Shown in pieces: positions 36,501 to 49,920 of a stretch of DNA of 64,000 nucleotides (position 1 is its first letter; each line of letters starts with the position of its first letter). The position numbers and the translations under genes were made by a program. The stretch lies in assembly GCA_036785705.1 (NCBI GenBank), contig JAWUZG010000004.1, positions 11,273,501 to 11,337,500 of the forward strand, read 5' to 3'. The DNA comes from Acanthornis magna. Lineage: Eukaryota > Chordata > Aves > Passeriformes > Acanthizidae. The notes under the pieces were generated by a model that was not told where the DNA came from, did no database searches, and worked only from the letters and a program-made list of their open reading frames with translations.

Positions 36501-38157
36501 TGAGCTCTCCTGAGACAATTGATTGTGAATGAAACACGTCTGTCTTCTTTAAATCCAGTATTTTTTCCTGTCCTTAGAGGATTTTATGTATGTTTATATA
36601 ATTTTTAACTGCTGGAAAAATATATTCAAATGCAAAGAGCTCCTATAAATTTGTTGTGTGCCCAAGACTTTCTGAAACAAACTACATATCTGTAAACGGA
36701 TATCCTGAAAATATTATGATTGCAGCACTGGCACTGACGTCTGTTTTGGCAGTTAGTTTCCACTTAAGTGCTCAAATAATTCCGTAGATCTGGATTCCTG
36801 CTTCTACTCATGTTTATAAGCCTTAGAAATAAAACTCTGAGATGTTAATAGAAAGTGAAAAAAACAGATGAATGAACAGGGAAACTGCTGGATCAGACAT
36901 GTGGAAAGTGATAATTATATCTTTGGGGAAGGAAAACCTTATTTGGATTGCAGCACAACAATTTGGAAAAAGAAAAACCTTAAGAAAACGTTATATGCAA
37001 TCAATTTGTGGAATGTTAAGGAAAATTATCTGACTTTAACAATGTCTCATTTCACATACCAATGGAAAGTTATTTGAAAACTGTATAATTATGGTGCTTG
37101 GGACCAGGATTTAAATTATGCAGGAGCACAGCTCAAATTGATCTCACTATTGTCCTCAAATCCTTCCATAATTTCAGAAGAAAGTCATAGAAATATGGAT
37201 TAGTTTTGAAAATATACTTTGTGCAAAAAATTAAACATGTTGAATATCTATAATTATATCTCTGTTTACCTATGTACAGAAATGTCTTTTATGCTGGACC
37301 AGAACTCATCTTCAGTAAGTAGTAGCAAAGGGATATATAAAGACTTGAAAAACATCTTTACTTCAAAGGACTTTGTAGATGACTGTTGAAGAAGATTACT
37401 ACCTTTCCAATAGTTACTTACCTCTGAGTGCACTTACTGTGATGGGTTGTTGGGGTTGATTTCTTCCCTCAGGGCATTGAGTAGGGAAGGGTGTCGACTT
37501 TTACCTGCCTCGTAGTCTTTTTTAAGTCTAGGAAGGCTGCTAAATCTTTATCACTTGCAAGGTGAGTTTCCATTCTGTCTCTCTCATTTGCAGTTGTTCA
37601 GGTATATGCTCTACTGCCTTTTTAATATTCCGTTTGACTTTTCTTGGCAAGGACAAAGTTACAATTCTGTTGCAGGAAACCCTTTGGGGAAAACAAACCT
37701 AACAAAATCTGATGTAATCTTTAAGTGTTCTGCAGTGTAACAAACTACAAAGCAACCCAGATTTCTAATTTGTATTTGCACCACCTGTTATTTTACAAAA
37801 TACAAATTCATAATTTACTACCTAGAGCCATTTTTACTGCCAGGGAGGGGCAAAAATGTGATAAAATAATCTCAGTATATTCCATTATTAGAGCTCACAT
37901 TTCCGGCCTGATAGTGAACACTAAGATCTTAATTAAAGACATTCAAATAGATATAAATTACTCTGAAACTGGTGGCTGTTGCCTCAAGAGAAAAACAAAT
38001 CACTTATATAATATAGGAATTTAGTAGGAATCCAAATAATTTATGTGATTCCAGAAATATTATCCTGTTCTTCCTAGAAGACAAAAGCAAGCCAAGTGGT
38101 TTAAGTTTCTGCAAAGACAAGCCTGAAAACTTCTGAACTGACTTTTCCTTTTGTGAG

Positions 38158-38243
38158 GTGGACAAACTCTGCTGGTGTTTTTGGAAGAAAATGGCATATA
38201 ATTGTCTTTGGAAGTTGATGTATGATTATTAAAGTTTGTCCAC
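38158..38243. repeat. 11-bp perfect inverted repeat, 64-bp spacer
   Basis: GTGGACAAACT at 38158-38168 is matched by its reverse complement AGTTTGTCCAC at 38233-38243. It is too short to prove a miniature transposon, and no flanking duplication was found. Confidence 0.5.
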
Positions 38244-39617
38244 TCTACTACAAAGTGGCCTATATCTATGATTTACTATAACTGAATGAAAGAAAAAAAT
38301 AAAAAAATTTATCACTATGAGAAACAAACAAACTGCAAATAACTGAAAATATTTGAAAATATTTGCAATGAAATCTTACTGTTACCTTAGTCACCCAGTC
38401 GGTTTTAATTTATTTATTTCTGTGATCTCAACATAAGGTTATTAACACTTCTGAAAAAATCAAAGTTACAGGAAATTCCTAGTCACCTAGGAAAGACTGT
38501 GAATATTCCAGGAAGCTAAGAAATGCTGACTTAAAAGAAATATGTGAATACATGAGTGACTGAATGAAGCAAAATCCTATAACAAAGTTTCAGAACACTG
38601 ACTCAAAGCTTGCTCAAGTCAACATAAAGAAGTTAGATGTGCAGAAAGGTAATTTGCTGACTCTTCTACTCTTCCATTTCCAGTGATATGAAATCTAATT
38701 ATTATATAAAACCTACCATATTTGGTCTAAGCAAGGACAAGCAAATTACCGTATTACTGCTTTTTATGCAAAGAATAAAATATCCTCATAGGTGTATGAT
38801 AATATTATTAAAAGGTTGAAAAGTTTGAAAACTGTAATCATATCTGAAAGTTTACATTTTGTAACAAAAAAAGTACCTTCATTTAGATTGTTTGGGAGGG
38901 TGGTGTTTGGGAACGAATGGGCACACATTAAGAAAAGATAGTGAAATCATGTCCATTGTTTTAAATTGATAAAATCAACATTTGTTTTACTTTTGGTGGT
39001 GGTTGAGTCCTCACACAAAATCACAGTTTTCAAAGGCAGTTACAAAATATGGGGGTTTTTTTAAACCAAAACTGTTACATGAAGAAGTAGCTGTTTTAGG
39101 ACTGTTTGTAGTTCTTTCTCATGCTTCTAGTCTTGTCAGAGGCAAGAATCTTGTTAATTGTGTAACTTGTGTTAATTATAAGTAAAACCATTTATAGTGA
39201 GAAAGGACAGCAAAAGACATAACCACAAAATATTATGACAGTTCATAAAAACTGACTTTGCTACTTCTGCTTGATGATAGACGTTGCATTAGTACAAGGA
39301 GATGGAAGAAGAAAGATTATCCTACAAACTAAAGCTGGTCATAAAGCAAATTACTATTTTTTTCTGTAAGAAATAATTCTCAGTGAGCAGAAAAGACCCA
39401 GATCAGTGTATTGAAATAAGATGGTCTGCTAGTGAGCCCAACTGATCTTCACAGATGTTACATAAAGAGTGGAGATACTTTATTTAAAGTCTTTCTCCAT
39501 AACATGTCTTAATTAATAATGAATATTTCATTAATCTCATTAATTACACTAAAGATTTTTTGTTGTCTTGTTTACATGTTTGAAATCCACTAGCAGCATA
39601 AGCCAGCACAAAAGGTT

Positions 39618-39668
39618 TTTGTATTTTTGCATTTTTGTATTTTTTGTATATTTGTGTTTTTGTATTCA
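39618..39668 (+). repeat. T-rich imperfect (TTTTTGTA)n
   Basis: Repeated TTTTTGTA and TTTTTGCA units just 5' of a CR1 tail. Simple sequence. Confidence 0.8.
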
Positions 39669-39686
39669 AGAACTGTGTGAAAGCAA

Positions 39687-39780
39687 TCCTGTGCCATGTG
39701 CTCTGGGATAACCCTGCTTGACCAGAGAGGTCCCTCGGTGGTCGCTTCCAACCTGGCCCATTCTGTGATTCAGTGATTCA
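39687..39780 (+). mobile_element. CR1 LINE 3' tail
   Basis: The block CTGTGCCATGTGCTCTGGGA, ACCCTGCTTGACCAGAGAGG and GTGGTCGCTTCCAACCTGGC ends in CATTCTGTGATTCAGTGATT, the octamer-like tail that marks CR1 3' ends. It is severely 5'-truncated (about 94 bp), which is usual for this family. Confidence 0.85.
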
Positions 39781-41219
39781 TATATCTATACGGAGAGATG
39801 ATCTCCAAATATAAAGGTCAGGTTTTTTTCCCAATCACATTATACTTTTGAAAGTATTTAGTATTTCTAAGCAGAATTATTAAAATAGATAACTAAGGCT
39901 AATAACAGGGGTAATATTATAACTGTATCTAATTTTATAACTTTTTCAGCTCTTCAAGATACCATTGCCTGGGTAAATTCTACATAGAAAGAAGTATTAA
40001 TTGAATCTAGAAAACATTACTTGGTCTGATATAGCACACACATGCTTGTAAGGAAATTAATGTTTTCAGAAAAAAATACAAAAATCTTGGCATTTTATAA
40101 GTAAATACAAGTCTTTTTTGACAGGACATTCAATATGTTACTGAAGAAAGAGGGTAGAAAAGAAGAAAACATAACATCCTTATCTCTATGTATGAGTAAC
40201 ATTCTATATTATGACAATCAGATTTTATCACTGACTGCTAAAGTTACAGTCTACTTTAGGTGCCAGTCTACAACTGAATACTCCAGACAACAGTTTCAAT
40301 ATGTGATAAAAAGGATTGCAGCATCCCATTCCATCCATTCACAGCATTCTTTAAATGTGATCTGCATTTCTTAAAAAAAATAAATTTATAACAATAATTA
40401 TAATTAATATTCTACTCATCCACTCTTTAAAGAAAACACTGGTTTTAGAATTAAATAAAAAATGTTATTCATCCCCCACATCCTTCCCCGCAACAACAAC
40501 AAAAAAAGGTATTTAGTACTAGTTTTTTTCAGTTTATTGATTTTGAGCTGATGTAAGGATGGATATGCTGACAATATAATTTTGGTACTCATTATACGAT
40601 TTAGTAATCTAGATTTTGTTTATTCAAGTTCTATTTCAAGAAAGCTGTGGAAAACTTCTGTAACCAATTCTAGACATTTTTTAACAATTTCATATTATCA
40701 AAGACAAGGGTTTTAAAGATTCATGCAGTATGGTCATTAATTTGGATTATTGATATTACAAGAGTGAGCTCAACAAACTTTGGTTGTAGGCTGCAAACAA
40801 AATATTTAATGCCAAATGATTTCTTATTATTATTCTTATTCTAGTAGACATGACAAGCTGAAAATTGCATGCAATCTCATTCGAGTATGCACATGAATCC
40901 CGAAACTTATCTTCCCTAGAACTTCAATAGTGCTCTAATAACAGCAACAAAGAATAAATTAAACTTGAACTTTCTCCTCCTTGGTCTTTGGTATTTCTCC
41001 ATATTATTTCTTCAGTGATCCCAGCCTGCAATTCCTTCCTACTTCATAGATTCCATCCAGCTCATCGGTTCCTGAAAATAATATCTGCTCGCTCACCCCA
41101 AAACAGTTTTTTCTGGGTTTCTACTGTGACAGTTCTTGTCCTTTTTTTTGTCATTGTAGTAGATTCCTGCTCACCTGCCTTTTGGATTGGAATGCAGTCA
41201 CTGAAATATAGGTGTTCAT

Positions 41220-42030
41220 TGTCATTTGACCTGTCTTAGGAGGGAATCTGAGATATCTGTGACAGACTAGCACATATGACCTAGGATCTATGGGCGACTA
41301 TATCTCTGGAAAGGCAGGTAGAGGTCAATTAAACTTCTCTGGAGCATTTGAGGTAACACTAGGTATCCTTGTGTAAACATCTCAGTTCCAGACTAGATGC
41401 TTATCAGGTAGCTGGTTACATCAGAAATCATCCATTGTTCTTCTATAAGCAATAAAAAATGGAACACCAGCATGTTCCCACCTCAGAGATCTAAACCTAT
41501 TTCAAAATGTAATTCAAAGGAGGCATCTAAAACTTGCTAGTTGACTTTCTCCTTAAACTAAAAGCCTTCTGTGAAATGCAGTCAGAGAACTTCATGAGAG
41601 GCTGAAGCCCAGTTCAATTGTCCACAAACAGTTATTTAGAAATAAGTAGGATTGCTCCAAAGTTGACACACATATAACTGAGGATCTGTGGAAGCCATGT
41701 GTGGTTCTGGAGTAGCATCTGGAGGCCAGCTAGAGCACCTTTATGGCACCTCAAATTGCATTAGACACCTGTATGTGGGGATCTGAACTGAGTCTTGGGA
41801 TGTGCAAGCAAGTCATCTCCAGCCAGCTTTATGTTCAGAGGAGGAAATACCCAGCTTCACGTCAAAGTTCATTTTAGATGTCTTCTTTAAAGTAAGATAT
41901 GTCCCACTGCTGACTAAGACCTGCCTAGTGGCACCAAAATCTTGTTGCTCCTTTGAAGGGCTAAGTATTAGACCAAGAAAACATGTACACAAGTATCTAA
42001 TTTTTAAGCTCATAATGATTTAAATTACGT
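41220..42030. repeat. old unclassified repeat-like block with internal similarity
   Basis: Segments near 41268-41300 (CACATATGACCTAGGATCTA, TGGG) and 41668-41695 (CACATATAACTGAGGATCTG, TGGA) align. Both are followed by TCTGGA...AGGCAG/GGCCAG-type sequence, giving a diverged direct repeat about 400 bp apart. The block is less AT-rich and contains many GGATCT/GCATCT motifs. I cannot name the family. Frames within it show no recognised protein. Confidence 0.4.
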
Positions 42031-43920
42031 TTAACAATTGCTTGAGGACATTTACTGGATCATGAATAGACAGAATGGCTTATAGGATTAAGGCTTCAAC
42101 AGAAACTAAAACCAGGATTTCATCAAAGACAGTGGAGAAAAAAATAAAAACCAGGAAAGGACAGAAGGGCACTGTTTAATTTCTTTGTCAAATCAAAAAA
42201 AAAAGAAAAAAAGGATGTGATAAATTTTATGCTTTGCTAGGACTGACATTTGGTTTCATCCGACTTGAAATTCAGCCCAACACTTTTAAGGCACTAATGC
42301 TTATAGAATCTGACCTAAACATGAATAAGGTGACTCTACAGCTGTTAGCCAGGAGAATTTTGGGGTAGATATTCTTTTCCTTTCATGCTGAAAAATTTTG
42401 AAAGGTAAAAGGTCAAGGGAATACAATATGTTCTCATTTTGTGTGTCAGAAAATTTTATACTCGAAGGAGATTCAATTTTTTGTTCAACTCAAAATTTAT
42501 AAAACTTAATTAATGAAGACTATGTGTTTGGATAGAACAATGTAAAAATAACATGAGCAATATTTTGCCTCTTCAGTTACACAGCTGAATTTACTGGGAG
42601 GTATTTTCAGTAGGTTAATTGGTAAAACTGAGAGACATGTTCCCTAATAGATAGCACAGAAGCTATTAAAGAGTAATTTATACAGTAATTATATCTCCAG
42701 CTGTGACATAATCCTACTCTCTCCTACTTATGATACTTACTGGTATGATTGGCTAACCAAAGTACTGTCATATACATTCCTATTAAAGCTTCCTAATTTC
42801 GAGCTTCCATGTTGGCATCAGCCCATAAAAAGGAGAAATGGAAACAACAACAGAAGCAACCCTCAACCATCCAAATTCCCTCTCACATCTGTTCTGGTGG
42901 TATTTTGAAACAGTCAAAATTAGAATGATTAAATAGCATTAAAAATCTCTGTCTCTTGAGTTATATGAATATACTCTTCCACTCAACACACTTTGGTCTG
43001 TTAAAGTATTTTTGTCATTCTTTATCATCACTTATGAGAAAAATAATGTTGCCATGCACACAAACTTTATAAGCTTCTTTAGGGATTCTATCAAAAGGAG
43101 GTTGTTAATCTTTACCTGTAATTGCTCTTTACTGAAAGAATTCAAGACTTATACATACTTCAAGTTTCAGAATCAAGGACAAACGCAGCAGCACATTTCA
43201 AATAGGCAGTGGACTAAGTTCTGTCTTTGATACATATCTCCCAGTGAAAAACATTTGCTTTTCAAATCTGCTTGGTGGGTTTTAACACAGATTTAGAGTC
43301 CTTTCCTCAGTGTCTTCGGCAGATTTGCTTATTTAGATAACACAGGATATAGGAAATCAAACCTGCTCTGCCTCGTTACACTTGACCTTTCTATGCGTAT
43401 GTGAGGAGACAGCAATTACCTTTAAAGCATTCTATTTGGTCTTTATCATTACATTCCCTAGTCCAATCCCTCTTTGAGGAATTTATTAGTCTGATTACAG
43501 CCTTGTCTTGATTAGGCACTTTTTTACAGTGCTTACTTTAGAACCATTTTGTAAAAAGTAAGGAAAAGCCTTTTTTTCCCCCCTTTGTTTTTAATATAAT
43601 GGTAATGAGTTTTGATTAATAGCTTTCTTTTATTCCATAAGTGAAATGTTTGATGTATTTGTGATTCTATTGCTTGTCGTGTACTAATATTCCACTGGCT
43701 TAGTTGTGAGAGTTTATGTAAAGGATTTTAGGCTACTTCTATGATTCATGAGTCCCTTTAAGGCTTGTGAAGAAAGGTGAACTTACTTGGCAGCTGGAAA
43801 TAAGGTTCACAACTTTGATGGACTTACCAGTCTGAATTAGCAGAAGTTTACTGCAGGGTTTCCTCAGAGTGAAATTTGAGTATTCTTCATAGGTGATATA
43901 ATTTTGTGCTCTGGTATACG

Positions 43921-43938
43921 AAAAAAAAAAAAAAAAAA
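43921..43938 (+). repeat. A-homopolymer (18 A)
   Basis: A18 on the + strand. On the minus strand it creates the poly-Phe run in the 173-codon frame 44260-43739, which argues against that frame being a conserved protein. Confidence 0.95.
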
Positions 43939-43984
43939 GCTGGACCAAACCAGAAAATTGCTTCCAGAGTTTTACAACAGGGTG

Positions 43985-44150
43985 AGTTGTATGTGTTTTG
44001 TGCTGCCGAAGGAGGCTGCTTGAATTCCAGGGACACATCAAACGGAATGCGAAGAGCCAGCGCGGTCTCACGCTGACCCCTGCCGGCTGTGGGCTCTGCA
44101 CCCTGTGCGGCATCCACGCACAGAGCTCGGGAAATGCCCGCTCCTTGTTT
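43985..44150. promoter_or_regulatory. CpG-dense islet in AT-rich background
   Basis: Eleven CpG dinucleotides fall within about 165 bp, whereas the surrounding kilobases have very few. GC content is visibly higher. A consensus donor (AACAGG|GTGAGT at 43982/43983 on the + strand) lies at its left edge. Open frames cross it on both strands (81 codons +, 173 codons -), but none is recognised. Possible meanings are a small CpG-rich promoter, an old GC-rich exon or retrocopy, or a repeat fragment. No tRNA or snRNA fold was found. Confidence 0.35.
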
Positions 44151-47100
44151 CTAGAGTTTGCACTGATAGCAATGATAGGTGTTAGAGCCCATACCGACAC
44201 ATTGCTAACAGCTGAAATCAGTGAGTGCGACAAAGTAGTTTGATCACAAAAGCAAAGCATACGACTGCATTTAAAAAAATGTATGAAATAGCCTATTACT
44301 TTGTTCAGTGAATATCCAAAAGACTTTGGGACAGCAATTTGCAGCGTTCTAAACTGACTGCCGCATAACTATATATCAACATCTAGAAACAGAAACGAAG
44401 AAATTCTGTTCTTCTTATGCCATTCTCTTTCTTAGTCCTGTTTTCCAGACCATAAAATCTGTTAAATAAACATTACTTCAATTCTAACAAAAATATTATA
44501 TAAGTCAAAAAGTTGCTATGTTTTTCTTATTTATCAACAGCTGTAACCATTCCTCTGAATCTGTTTCTGCCTGCTTGTCCAGCTTCAGTGCTCAGTGAGA
44601 CTACAGGAGACAGCTGGATTCTAATTAACTGATCCTGGAGATCTTATTTAAGGCCATGAGTAATTTTAAGTAACTTTTCTTTAGAGGAAAACCTGAGCAA
44701 AGCCTAATACTGACCTTGAAAAAAGAAACAAAGGAGAGAATTATACCCCCATTAGCTTTTGCTAACTTTCTGGAAACTTTCAAAATTCCCCCCATTTGAA
44801 GATTCACAAACCTTTTAGGAATAAATGTTATAGAGCAAAAAAGTGATTGAAATGGATCAGTGAATCTTAACCTATTACTGAAAGGGCAATAAGATGTCTG
44901 GGATGGGGAAAAAAAGATATAATTAAGGAAAATGGAAAACATTAGATTAATTCTTATGAAACCAGTGTTTTCAGTGTTCTCAATGAAATTTTATTTTAGT
45001 TTTGTGTTGTTTTGGATTTTTTTTTTTACTTTTGCAATTTTCCTTACTCTTAGAAGAACTTTTTCTCACCTAGCCTCACCTTCCTATTTTAATCTTCGTA
45101 GACTTTTTATGTGTTGAAATCTAAAATTATTACCTATCAAATTTAAAAAGGAAGCGAAGATGGAAGTGGATATTTATTAAGTTTTCCTCTATTTCAAATC
45201 AGGAAATAAACTCTGTATGTGTGTGTTTAAGTAAAATCAAGTCCTGCATGAGCAACTTGCTATTGCCCTTATATCTAAAGAATACCTAGAACTTATCTGC
45301 CAGTACAATGCTTATCATTTTTTGGTAAACAGAACACAGGTGACTATGGAGAGATAAGACAGCACCTGAATGAAGACACATTACTGGAATTCAGACATAT
45401 CAGCTGAACACAACTTGAAGCCTTTTGCAAAAAGATAGGAAACGATGTGTCAGGATGAATTTCTGAAAGCAGGAAGAGGTTGATGAGTGGTTTGCAAGAA
45501 AGATGAGATTCAAGATTTTGGTCCTTCCGTTTGATACCTGCTTTTCAGAAAACACTGAGAGTGACTATCAGGTGTTTAATTCATTTTAATACAAATGACA
45601 GTATTTTTAAAACTAAGAACATTTTGAAGGATACCTTCTGAGTTATTTAGTCTGTGGTTGTGATTTTGTTGACATGCTACTAAAAGCTCCAGGTATATGA
45701 ATTATTTACCTTATTATATTTCTTAGCAACAGAAAATAAAAAAATAGTTGTACAGAACTTGAGTTTTTCCTCTATATGAGAAAGAGCTTTAGGAGCACGT
45801 GTTCATGTTTGAGATCTAGGCTCTATGTGTTCATGTAACAATATCAAATTATGTCCTTTAACAATTTCTATGAAGACATCCAGCCCAGCTCTACAGAGGA
45901 GGCAACATCAATCCTAATATAAACATCACCAGAATAGGTAACATTGCTGAGGAAAAACACCCTAATTATGATGTATACTACCTGTATTTCTCACCTAAGT
46001 TACAAGGAGATACATCCTAAATGGCACAATCAAGAGCCATTAGTTAGAGAAAGGACTTATACCACAAGCAGTTTCATGATACTTTTCAAAATCTAATCCT
46101 ATTTCTTTAATACACAGGAATCTATGTCAATGAATACTTTTTATTTTCTTCCGAAGAAAGAATACAAATTCAATTCTTAGAGTCTTTAAAGAAGACTTAT
46201 TAATCACTGCAATCTTCAAACATTAAAATAATTTCATTTGATTTATTTTTAGTCCCTTTCAGTGGTGAAATATCCTAGAATTCTGCTCTTACAAGGCAAT
46301 AAACATATGTAGACTCACAGCTTAAGCTGTGCATCACACTTGATCTGCAAGTAAAGGAAGTCTTTGTTTCTCATAGTTTTGTGGAGGTTCAAGCATGGTT
46401 TCTGCTATCTGCCTGTCTTTCACAACATCCTTAAGGGCGAATTCTAAAACTTGTTCTTGACATGAGTACACACAGCTGGATTTTGGTTGGAGATGTGATA
46501 GGGAGCCTATTGCAAGGGATACAGATTCTGTATTTGGTGCATTGCAGCTCTGCTGAGAGCTTTTTTGGCATGAGAGATAATCACGGTGAAAGAAGGACAA
46601 TCTCTGACTGTCAGAAGCAAAGTCAGTGGCCCCAAAACAAGTTTATTATCCTCATACAGAGTATAAAAGTTTCAGAGCAGGATCCCACCAGGAGTTCCCA
46701 GACTCTTCAGTGAACAGTCTGCATCTGGGGAATAACTGATTTTCTTCCATGAACATATACAGACAAAGGAATGGTGAGGCAAGAATGTCTCTTTTGGGTA
46801 TCTGAAATATGTGTCTGACTTTTTGACACAATCCCTTAGTGAGCTGCAGAGGAGAAAGGAGACTAAAAGTTATTGGCTCTTAGCTGAGCTTTGAGAGCTG
46901 CTGCTTTGTTCTATTCAACTGTAGCTGACTGTTTGCCAATACATGTGAAAGTATTTGTCAGCAAGAATTAAGCACAATGGTTTTCACATTCACCTTGTGA
47001 TAGGGTAAACACAGAAAGGATTTTGAGATTTTATTGACATTGCATACAAGTCACCCTGCACTTGCAGCTGCACAACAGGTACTGACCATCTATTCTCAAG

Positions 47101-49758
47101 TACCAGATAAGGTGGTCTGATATAACATTTAAAATGTTTTGATTTGCCTACAGTGCCTCAAGGTTAATAACAATATTAGCCTATTATGATGTTTTGCTTT
47201 GTACTGGCACAGTATGCACAAAATTCCTATTGAGAAAAGTAGTTGGAAAAGAGGAAAAAAATTAGTTGAAACAAAGCTGAAAGCACATGAAAACAAAAGT
47301 TATGCATTAATGACATGTGAATAAATACGGAAGAAGTGGATCTATACAGTTCCATTAAATCACACAAAGAATGGAGAAGAATTATTATCCAGAATAAGGA
47401 AGACAGGAGTAGGAGTACTGGCATGTAATCTAATTTTAGACATGAAGTTCTTTTCTGTTAATGCACAATTACTTAATTTTCTTTCATAATTAACACCTGG
47501 TGGAAAATAACATATTGCAAAATTATAGAAAAGATTGAGGGGTTGTCTGATACCCAGATATCATTCCATCTATAAAGTCTTCAGTCAGAATTTACTCCCT
47601 CATTTCCTATAATTCTAGGCCTTTGTTTGACTAGAAAACTTTCATCTCCCCACCGCAGAGCCTCAGCTCCTTTCTGTAGCACAGTGAAAAGGATCTTCTG
47701 TATGCCCTTCAACCTGAGTGGGATAGTAATGAGAATTTACAGTGGCACAACTCTGACAGTAATTCTGTACTGACACTTTACTCAAATCCATTATACGGAA
47801 AGCCATAATGGGAATCACAAAGGATGGAAATTTGATTTGTCTTTAAATTTTTAGGCAACTACATTAATTCAGAAACACAGTAATTTACATAGGCATGATT
47901 GATCTAACGTTAGAACAACAGAAACTGCACTGGTGTAGCCATGTCAATATCAGTAAATAATTCAGTGGAATTCGGATCATTATGGTGAAACAGATAGTGT
48001 CAAGGACCTGATGTGGACAGTGTATGTTTTTCAAGGGAGTTTATTCTAACAGGCTCCAGAATGGTTTCCTGAGCTGACTGCTTGTTAGCAGCTGGCATTG
48101 CTTTTTACTTTAGGAGGGAATCCAGTTCAAATGCTGAAGACAGCCCTGCAGGGTGTACAAACGCATGGTTAGTGGGAATGACTGCAAGATTTGTCTCAGA
48201 AGTGCACTCCCAAGCCAAAGCGAAGTAGTAGAATACTAGTACAGAAGCAAAGTATTCATGCTATATTTGCTCTTTCCTACACTGCAAAGGCAGGGATTGC
48301 TGGAACTCAGAGGAAACTGTTGGATGACATGTTTTAACTCATGGCTTGTATGACACCTTCACTCAGTATGACTACAGCTGTCTGAAGCAGGCACAAATCT
48401 GAATCACCTGGCCATTAAGATAAACATCTGTAGTCTTTATATAACCAAGGAAAATGAACATCCTTCAGAAGGCCTTTATGGAGTAATCTTGTCAACCTAG
48501 CCAGGTTCTTGACAGTTAAGTAATTCTTCTCTAACTTGAGACTGCACTCAGAAACAATTGTCATATAATAAATAGAAAACACATATTTTGTATAATTTAA
48601 CATTTTGGTTTAGTCTGATACTTGCATGATTTAATTGACAAAATCTTAAATGTGAACTGCAAATATCCTGAATTTTGATTGGCTACATAAATATCATAAA
48701 TATACAAGAGTGTATAACAATATAAAGCATATATCAATAGGTTATGAGAAATGGAATTTATGAACAAGGTTTTTTGACCTTTCAAATTCCCAAATTTGTA
48801 TAATTTCGTTTGACTCATTTTTAAATAAAAAATAATCAAGTTAAGACATCATAGATGGGGGAGTTTTCAGTGATTAGTCTTTTAATGACAATTCCATTGT
48901 ATTGTTCTACTGAACCACAGTTAATGAAAAAAAGCACAAAAATTGTAAACATCGATATTAATTAATCACTGTTGTTTTTAAACTAAAAGTCTTCTCACCT
49001 TTGGTAACCAGTTAACACAAAAAACATTTTCATGTGAAGACCTCTGTTACCATTTTTAAGGTTGCTGCACAACTTCAAGTGGGTCAGGAAATCAGTTCAG
49101 TGTGTTTATAACAAACACAATGCTAAGCTGACAAGAATCTAAAATTATATTATTTAATTATGATAAAATCTAATAATATATAATTAACTTATTTTTACTC
49201 AATTAATTCACATTTATTTATTACTGGGTTGACACAGGGACATTTTGAATAATGAGATTAAATATTAGGAAATTAATTTTCTCATAAACTTTTGCAATTT
49301 CCTTAGAGATATGTTTGTTGAGCTTTCTCTTTTCTTGACTACAGACAACTTAAGTACTTTTAAAATGAGAGGAATTTTAAAAAATCCTGTTCTATGAATG
49401 CAATCATAGTCTGTATCTTTATGAGAATATGGGTACTGATCAAGTATCTGACCTCTTGAAAGCAGGAAAATACAATAGTATAGCTAAAGAAAGGAAAATA
49501 CATTTTCTTTTTTTTTGTTAGTTCATTAGTCCTTCAAATCACTCATTAATATATAGTTTCCCTCAGTTTACCACAGAAATTCATGCGACCGATTTTGTCT
49601 CCAGAAACATGTGATAGAGTGGTTTTGGATTTGTTTGTCTGTGGGTTTTCATTTTCCTTCCATATACGGCTACAACTTACGTATGTGGTTGGGAATGTAG
49701 AAGAATGACTGTCTTGACCTGAGCATTTTTAATGTCTGGGCACAGATTGGGCCCAGAA

Positions 49759-49800
49759 CAACAGCAACAAAAACAACAACAACAACAGCAGCAACAGCAC
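49759..49800 (+). repeat. (CAA)n / (CAG) simple repeat
   Basis: Tandem AACAGC/AACAAC trinucleotides with several interruptions. Confidence 0.9.
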
Positions 49801-49888
49801 AAAAATGCATTCATTTTATCAGAATAGAAGTTTTCTTTCCTGTTTTACCACCAATTCTGCTTGAAGAAGATTTACTGCTATTTCACTT

Positions 49889-49920
49889 GCTTTCTCTCTC
49901 TTTCTTTTTTTTTTTTTTTA
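49889..49920 (+). repeat. pyrimidine tract (CT)n-T14
   Basis: CTCTCTCTTTC followed by a long T run. Confidence 0.9.

Larger units (their letters stand above)
31836..39686. other. AT-rich non-coding stretch
   Basis: No supported gene, RNA or classified repeat. Open frames such as 33946-34284 (112 codons) and 37725-38024 (99 codons) have no recognisable motif or splice support. Small features are the (ATTA)n tract at 33525-33560 and an 11-bp inverted repeat at 38158-38243. Parts of 34.8-36.2 kb look unbroken by repeats, as conserved non-coding DNA often does, but this cannot be judged from one sequence. Confidence 0.65.
39781..43984. other. AT-rich non-coding stretch with an old repeat-like block
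   Basis: No supported gene. It contains A-rich tracts (about 42196-42212) and an A18 run at 43921-43938. The block at 41220-42030 is described separately. Confidence 0.6.

Noticed and set aside
41151..41205. Tiny minus-strand exon bounded by TTTCAG and CAG|GTGAGC
   Set aside because: Only 26 bp with no partner exon. Splice-like motifs of this quality occur by chance.
43985..44020. Possible U6 snRNA copy (minus-strand TTCGGCAGCACA matches the U6 5' end)
   Set aside because: Similarity stops after about 12 bases. The rest of the U6 sequence and its terminator are absent.
43739..44260. 173-codon minus-strand frame
   Set aside because: It is held open through an A18 homopolymer that gives a poly-Phe run, and no domain is recognisable. 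Only the CpG-dense part was kept as a finding.
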